Shown: piece after piece, positions 6,183 through 9,885 of the stretch
Position numbering within the stretch: the first letter of the stretch is position 1
Layout of the letters: every line of letters starts with the position of its first letter
Source of the DNA: a bacterium
Lineage (GTDB): Bacteria; Spirochaetota; JAHITG01
Direction: 5' to 3'
DNA: 9,885 nucleotides
Assembly (NCBI GenBank): GCA_028711675.1
Contig: JAQTRT010000096.1
Coordinates: 1-9,885 of the forward strand
Notes under the pieces: model-generated
The model's database searches: none
Told to the model about the DNA's origin: nothing
The model's input: the letters and a program-made list of their open reading frames with translations, nothing else
Translations under genes and position numbers: made by a program

Positions 6183-6815
6183 TTATTTTTTAATGGCAAA
6201 ATCAGTGTTTTTCTCAAACATGATATCATCAAGATAGAAACAGCAACCGTCCGGATTATACGTACCGGAGAACACGACACAGAAACCGCCGCTGACATAG
6301 GTCAGATTCTCATTGGATATGCTGATCTCATACTTTCTCCACTCTCTGGTCAGCTCGATCTGATCGGAGGACACGGAACATGTATCAGGGAAATCTCCTG
6401 TGATCCCGCCTATTTTAAATTCCACTGTTTCACCGCCTTTTTCACCCCTGGCAAAGAAAACACATCTGGCGGCTCCGGTTAAATTATATCCGCCTTTTGC
6501 CGTGCCCCAGTTATTGGCAGGACTCTGCCAGAAAATTCCCGCCCACCCGGCTTTTTGAGAATTCTGTGCTGAATATTTGATCTGAATGCAGGTTTTCCCG
6601 GATTTTGGATTGATCTTACAGCTATTCTGGAATTTTATATCGCCCACATCTCCCATCCACCCGCTGGGGATAAAATGGTTATCTTTACTGAAAGCATCTG
6701 CGTAAATATAGAACGGAAAGCTTGTTACCGTAAATCCGATAATTTCCGATTGGGCCCCGGTAAATCCCGTAAAAGCACATAATAAAATAAATAGTGTTAA
6801 AATAATTTTTTTCAT
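6183..6815 (-). CDS. Exported single-domain beta-sandwich protein, putative carbohydrate-binding (paralogue C)
   Basis: The 210-aa product starts MKKIILTLFILLCAFTGFTG and continues AQS, a clear signal peptide with likely cleavage near residue 21. The rest is the same domain as in the proteins starting at 598 and 1219: PSGWMGD, Cys pair C66 and C76 around NPKSG, WAGIFWQSPANNWG, NLTGAARCVFFARGEKGGE, GGITGDFPD, LTREWRKYEI and final FYLDDIMFE. It looks closer to paralogue B in the first half (PSGWMG, NPxSG, PANNWG) and to paralogue A in the ARGEKG segment. Sugar or glycan binding is inferred from resemblance to CBM-like galactose-binding folds; no enzyme domain is present. ATG 6815 has AGAGGAGG seven bases upstream, a strong start signal. 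It lies upstream of, and in the same direction as, the sigma/anti-sigma genes, separated by a hairpin and their own promoter. Confidence 0.75.
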   Translation of the reverse strand: MKKIILTLFILLCAFTGFTGAQSEIIGFTVTSFPFYIYADAFSKDNHFIPSGWMGDVGDIKFQNSCKINPKSGKTCIQIKYSAQNSQKAGWAGIFWQSPANNWGTAKGGYNLTGAARCVFFARGEKGGETVEFKIGGITGDFPDTCSVSSDQIELTREWRKYEISISNENLTYVSGGFCVVFSGTYNPDGCCFYLDDIMFEKNTDFAIKK

Positions 6816-7026
6816 CTGTTATCCTCCTCTATTTAGAATTCATTTCACAAGCTTGAATCCAGTCTTGGACTTTCACTTCCCTTGTTGATAGCTTTTAATA
6901 CTATCTGAACAGTAAGGACGATAAAACCGGCAAAAACTACAAAAAAAATTTATATTTTTTTCATCCGGGCTTACTGATAACCCATTAAAAATAAAGACTT
7001 CATTATCTGATATTCGTTTTTCATCG

Positions 7027-7042
7027 ATCAATTTAAATTGAT
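7027..7042. repeat. Perfect 16-base palindrome ATCAATTTAAATTGAT
   Basis: The 16 bases equal their own reverse complement exactly. The palindrome overlaps the proposed -35 box (7038-7043) of the glycosyltransferase operon, the usual position of a repressor operator. AT-only half-sites make chance more likely than for mixed sequence, but a perfect 16-mer is still unusual. Confidence 0.55.
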
Positions 7043-7067
7043 TTACTTTTTTCATTTAATATATTAT
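7038..7067 (+). promoter_or_regulatory. Promoter of the glycosyltransferase operon
   Basis: TTGATT (7038-7043, four of six to TTGACA) is followed by an 18-base spacer and TATTAT (7062-7067, five of six to TATAAT). The predicted start of transcription is near 7074, only a few bases before ATG 7077, so the mRNA would be leaderless or nearly so. No Shine-Dalgarno sequence is present, which agrees. The surrounding AT-richness lowers certainty. Confidence 0.45.
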
Positions 7068-7076
7068 ATTTTATTA

Positions 7077-8048
7077 ATGAAAAAAATACTACTCATACGG
7101 TTCAGTTCGTTCGGTGATGTGATCCTGCTCCGGCCCGTGATCGATAAACTGCATAAAGCCGGATACTCGGTCGATCTGGCCACCAAGAAAAGATACAAGG
7201 AAATATTCCAGCATGATCCCTGCCTGCACCAGATACTTTATCTGGAGGATTTCAAGAGCCTGTTCCGGCTCATCAGCCGGATCAGAATGAACCAATACGA
7301 TAAAATTCTGGACCTGCACAGCAACCTGAGGACCTTCTTCATCAGGCTTTTTCTTCCTTTCAAGGTCATCACATATAAAAAATACCGTTTCCGCAGATCC
7401 CTGTTCATGAGGCTGAAGATAAACCTGCTGAAAGGGAATTCCGTGATCAGGAATTATCTTAACGTACTGAAAAAGCTTCATATCCCTGTTCAGGCCAAAG
7501 ACGGGGCATACAGGATCAGGATCGACGCTAAGGCTGTGTCCAAGAGTATCGTTGTCCAGGCCGGGAGCCGGGGCCTGGTCACCCTTGCCCCTTTTGCCAA
7601 ATATTTTACAAAAGAATGGTGTTCGTACAATGAACTGATCAAGGTGCTGCGGAAAAAATACAGGGTCTGTATTATCGGGGAGAAGAAAGATTTTTCACGG
7701 GCTTCCGGGTTCCCCGGGATCCTGAACCTGTGCGGCCGGGCCTCGTTCCATGACATGGCTTATCTCATCTCAAAAAGCAGGCTCTTCATCTGTAATGATT
7801 CGGGCCTGATGCACCTGGGAGCCGGCACACCAGCGCCTATGATCGTGCTGCTCGGTTCGACCGTGAAGGAATTCGGATTCATGCCTCTGCGGCCGAAAGT
7901 GAGCATTCTGGAAAAGAAGGACCTGGCCTGCAGGCCGTGCCATTATCACGGAAGAAATTCCTGTCCCCGGAAGCACTTCCGTTGCATGAAGGATATCTCT
8001 TTAGAGGAAGTTTTACATGAATCAAAAAAATATATTGATCCTGATTAA
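7077..8048 (+). CDS. Glycosyltransferase family 9 protein (heptosyltransferase-like)
   Basis: The 323-aa product has the two Rossmann-like halves of GT9 (GT-B) enzymes, which transfer ADP-activated heptose to the lipopolysaccharide core. The N-terminus is MKKILLIRFSSFGDVILLRP, the classic R-x-S-x-x-GDV(I/V)L acceptor-side motif, followed by YDKILDLHSNLRT. The C-terminal half has LVTLAPFAKYFTKEW, the family signature NDSG at 240-243 followed by LMHLGAG, and a tail with C-x2-C-x7-C-x6-C (ACRPCHYHG...RCM) seen in many heptosyltransferases. I use ATG 7077 rather than an upstream start at 7038 because MKKILLIRFSS is the conserved family start. The length is normal. It is the first gene of the operon and overlaps the next by 32 bases. 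The enzyme should act at the cytoplasmic face of the inner membrane. Sugar and position in the core are not determined. Confidence 0.88.
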   Translation: MKKILLIRFSSFGDVILLRPVIDKLHKAGYSVDLATKKRYKEIFQHDPCLHQILYLEDFKSLFRLISRIRMNQYDKILDLHSNLRTFFIRLFLPFKVITYKKYRFRRSLFMRLKINLLKGNSVIRNYLNVLKKLHIPVQAKDGAYRIRIDAKAVSKSIVVQAGSRGLVTLAPFAKYFTKEWCSYNELIKVLRKKYRVCIIGEKKDFSRASGFPGILNLCGRASFHDMAYLISKSRLFICNDSGLMHLGAGTPAPMIVLLGSTVKEFGFMPLRPKVSILEKKDLACRPCHYHGRNSCPRKHFRCMKDISLEEVLHESKKYIDPD

Positions 8049-9120
8049 CGTGCGCTGGTGGAACGCCACGGCCTTTTACGCCGTCAACATCAGCCGCATT
8101 CTCCATAAGAACGGCCACAGGGTCATTGTGGGCTGCAGCCCGGGCTTTCCTGCTTTCCAGAAAGCCCGTAACTTCGGGCTGGAAACAGCCGCCCTGAACT
8201 TTTACGGCTATAATATTTTCCGGCTTATCAGGGATTTTTTCCGCATGCTCCGGCTGATCAGGAAAGAGAAGATCATGGTCATCAATGCCCACCGCTCCGA
8301 GGACCAGGCCTTTGCTCTCCTGGCCAAGCTTCTAACCGGCGTCCGGTTCGTCATTACCCGGGGCGACCAGCGGAGGATCAGGAGAGGGCTCTTTTCCAGG
8401 ATAAAATACAGCCTGGCTGATGCCGTAGTCCTCACCTGCCGCAGTATCCTGGAACAGAACAGGAAAGCCCTGCCGAAAAAAAAGGTATCCGTCATTCACG
8501 GAAGCGTGGATGAAGAGCATTTCCGGATGACCAAGAAAAAAGAGCATGCCGCAAAAAAATACGGTGTCGATCCGAAAAATATCGTTATCGGCATGGCCGG
8601 CAGGCTGGATTACGTGAAAGACCAGTATACCTTTGTCAATGCCTGCGGTCTCGCGGCAAAACAATTGAAAAAAGTCTCCTTTATTGTGGCGGGCAAACAG
8701 GAGCATATTAAAATGGAAGAACTCCATCATTTGGCCCAAAAATGGAACATTGAAAAAAAGCTCATCCTCCTGCCCCGGGTAACGGATATCCCGGACGTGA
8801 TCAACCTGTTCGATATCAGCGTCATTACGTCCATCGGCTCGGAGACCATCAGCCGTGTCCTGCTGGAATACCTTTACCTGAAAAAACCGGTCATCGGCAC
8901 GGATATCAATGTCATCCCGGAGATCATCAGGCCGGGATACAACGGCGAGATCGTCAAACCCGGCGATTACCACAGCCTGGCGGAAAGGATCATAAACCTG
9001 GCCAGGGACAGACGCACAATGAAGCTTTACAGCCGCAATTCATTCTCCCTTTATAAAAAATTTTATTCCGAAAAGATATTTTATAAGGAATACAACAGGG
9101 TTTTTCAATCTGTCATATGA
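8017..9120 (+). CDS. Glycosyltransferase family 4 protein
   Basis: The 367-aa product is a retaining GT-B enzyme of GT4 type. The N-terminal half (about 1-175) begins with ILILINVRWWNATAFYAVNI and carries INAHRSEDQAFALL and a VITRGDQRR segment. The C-terminal donor-binding half begins near 185 (IVIGMAGRLDYVKDQYTFVN, the typical GRL-x-x-x-K-region) and holds LILLPRVTDIPDVINLFDIS and the E-x7-E motif at E276 and E284 (SETISRVLLEYL), then KKPVIGTDINVIPEII and GYNGEIVKPGD. These are standard for nucleotide-sugar-dependent transferases of LPS core or surface polysaccharide. ATG 8017 is preceded by AGAGGAAG six bases upstream and lies inside the end of the previous gene. It overlaps the next gene by four bases (ATGA). 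The sugar added is unknown. Confidence 0.88.
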   Translation: MNQKNILILINVRWWNATAFYAVNISRILHKNGHRVIVGCSPGFPAFQKARNFGLETAALNFYGYNIFRLIRDFFRMLRLIRKEKIMVINAHRSEDQAFALLAKLLTGVRFVITRGDQRRIRRGLFSRIKYSLADAVVLTCRSILEQNRKALPKKKVSVIHGSVDEEHFRMTKKKEHAAKKYGVDPKNIVIGMAGRLDYVKDQYTFVNACGLAAKQLKKVSFIVAGKQEHIKMEELHHLAQKWNIEKKLILLPRVTDIPDVINLFDISVITSIGSETISRVLLEYLYLKKPVIGTDINVIPEIIRPGYNGEIVKPGDYHSLAERIINLARDRRTMKLYSRNSFSLYKKFYSEKIFYKEYNRVFQSVI

Positions 9121-9885
9121 TGAAAATAGCTGTCAGAATACCCAACTGGATCGGTGATGCCGTTTTAAGTACTCCTTTTGTGAGCGCGATCAGGCAGGTC
9201 TTTCCGGACGCGGAGATATTCCTCATCATGCGGGATGCGGTCAGGGACGTCTATGAAGGTAATCCCTGGTCCGACCGTACCATCATCATCAATGACCGGA
9301 AGGACGGTCCCATACCGACAGGCCTGAATCTGCAAAGATACAGATTCGACCATTATTTCAATTTACCGGGCTCATTTTCGTCCGGATTGATCAGCCTGCT
9401 GAGCGGCGCGGAAGAACGGCACGGTTTCACTTCGGAAGGCGGTTCATTCTTTTTTCAGGACAGGATAAAAAGCTCCGGGCTTAAAGGACTTCACCGGGCC
9501 AGACGTTACCTGGAACTCCTCAGACATTTCCCGGTTAAAAAACAGACTCTGGAAGCCAGGGTATTCCTGGAACAAAAAGAAATACAACGGGCTAAAAGTC
9601 TGCTGAAAAAATTAAAATTAAAGCGGATTGTCATTGGCATGAATCCCAACTGTTCCGCAATAGCCAGGAGATGGCCCCGGGAAAAATTCGCGGAACTGGC
9701 TGACAGGCTCCTGGAAAAGGTAAATAACAGCGTGATCTTTTTCGGAAGCCCGGGAGAGACGGAGTATGTTCAGGCCGTTGCAGGGATGATGAAGCACCAA
9801 GCCATTGACCTGTCCGGAAAGATAAACCTGCGGGAATACACGGCTATTCTGAGCCTGATCAGGATATTCATCACCAATGACAGCG
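9117..9885 (+). CDS. Glycosyltransferase family 9 protein (heptosyltransferase II-like), cut by window edge
   Basis: About 256 codons are open to the right edge. The start MMKIAVRIPNWIGDAVLSTP is the canonical heptosyltransferase II (WaaF-like) N-terminus (R-x-PNW-IGD-x-V-x-x-x-P). Later come the acceptor-region FNLPGSFSSGLISLLSGA, IGMNPNCSAIARRWPREKFA (matching the family's KRWP-x-x-x-FA motif), VIFFGSPGETEY and FITNDS at the edge, the start of the TNDSG donor signature. ATG 9117 overlaps the stop of the GT4 gene (ATGA); the next in-frame ATG at 9120 is equally possible. It would add heptose to the LPS inner core. It differs from the GT9 at 7077 in its N-terminal motif, so the two are not recent duplicates and probably add different residues. 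About the last quarter of the gene is missing. Confidence 0.88.
   Translation, partial: MMKIAVRIPNWIGDAVLSTPFVSAIRQVFPDAEIFLIMRDAVRDVYEGNPWSDRTIIINDRKDGPIPTGLNLQRYRFDHYFNLPGSFSSGLISLLSGAEERHGFTSEGGSFFFQDRIKSSGLKGLHRARRYLELLRHFPVKKQTLEARVFLEQKEIQRAKSLLKKLKLKRIVIGMNPNCSAIARRWPREKFAELADRLLEKVNNSVIFFGSPGETEYVQAVAGMMKHQAIDLSGKINLREYTAILSLIRIFITNDS

Larger units (their letters stand above)
6816..7076. other. Divergent AT-rich intergenic region
   Basis: This 261-base gap separates the minus-strand exported-protein gene from the plus-strand glycosyltransferase operon, so it should hold two divergent promoters. On the minus side I see the AGAGGAGG ribosome site of the 6815 gene but no convincing -35/-10 pair. 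On the plus side a promoter and a 16-base palindrome lie at 7027-7067. An A8/T7-flanked dyad is near 6942-6958. A 60-codon minus-strand frame (7055-6873) runs through it but has no coding support. Confidence 0.6.

Noticed and set aside
6873..7055. A 60-codon minus-strand frame (MKKVNQFKLIDEK...) upstream of the 6815 gene, with a TATAAT-like box before it
   Set aside because: It has no Shine-Dalgarno, lies in AT-rich DNA that produces such boxes by chance, overlaps the palindrome and promoter of the opposite operon, and its residues resemble no family I know.
7038..7076. Earlier start (7038) for the first GT9 protein
   Set aside because: The extra 13 residues overlap the -35/-10 boxes, and MKKILLIRFSS is the conserved family start.
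8332..8973. Long minus-strand open frame opposite the GT4 gene
   Set aside because: It is a shadow of a well-supported GT4 reading frame, and its translation has no recognisable domain.
1..9885. CRISPR array, tRNA or rRNA genes
   Set aside because: I saw no regularly spaced direct repeats, no cloverleaf-like sequence and no ribosomal RNA motifs in either strand.

Overview
The window looks like a chromosomal piece of an uncultured-type Gram-negative bacterium. Two heptosyltransferase-family genes (GT9) and a GT4 glycosyltransferase point to lipopolysaccharide or a comparable outer-membrane glycan. Several exported proteins and a membrane-anchored anti-sigma factor fit a cell with a periplasm. 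Coding DNA is of medium G+C, while intergenic DNA is strongly A+T-rich. The phylum cannot be fixed from this sequence; the architecture (secreted beta-sandwich paralogues, PQQ-type anti-sigma factor, GT9/GT4 clusters) would fit deep-branching candidate phyla, but that is inference.

Layout. Bases 1-210 are the right end of an AT-rich IS481-type insertion sequence, showing only the C-terminal tail of its transposase. Directly abutting it (211-518) is the C-terminal third or so of an AbiEii/AbiGii-type nucleotidyltransferase toxin gene. The IS has cut it, and it also carries a one-base frameshift in a T run. From 598 to 3288 (+) are two exported proteins: a 201-aa single-domain protein, and a 689-aa protein in which the same domain is joined by a linker to a probable (alpha/alpha)-barrel carbohydrate-active domain. 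Facing them on the minus strand are an ECF sigma factor (5942-5379) and an overlapping 696-aa anti-sigma factor (5395-3305). The anti-sigma factor has a cytoplasmic zinc-binding motif, one membrane helix, and FecR-like, PEGA-like and PQQ/beta-propeller-like parts outside. Upstream on the same strand is a third exported single-domain paralogue (6815-6183). From 7077 to the right edge (+) is a tightly packed glycosyltransferase operon: GT9, GT4 and a second GT9 cut by the window edge.

How it may work together. The most interesting module is 598-6815: three divergent copies of one Cys-pair beta-sandwich domain surround a sigma/anti-sigma pair whose anti-sigma factor carries a large extracytoplasmic sensor. 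A reasonable hypothesis is a cell-surface signalling unit in which the state of the envelope or of an extracellular glycan is sensed and expression of secreted glycan-binding or glycan-cleaving proteins is adjusted. The sequence shows the architecture; the regulatory link is inference. The glycosyltransferase operon is a separate transcription unit with its own promoter.
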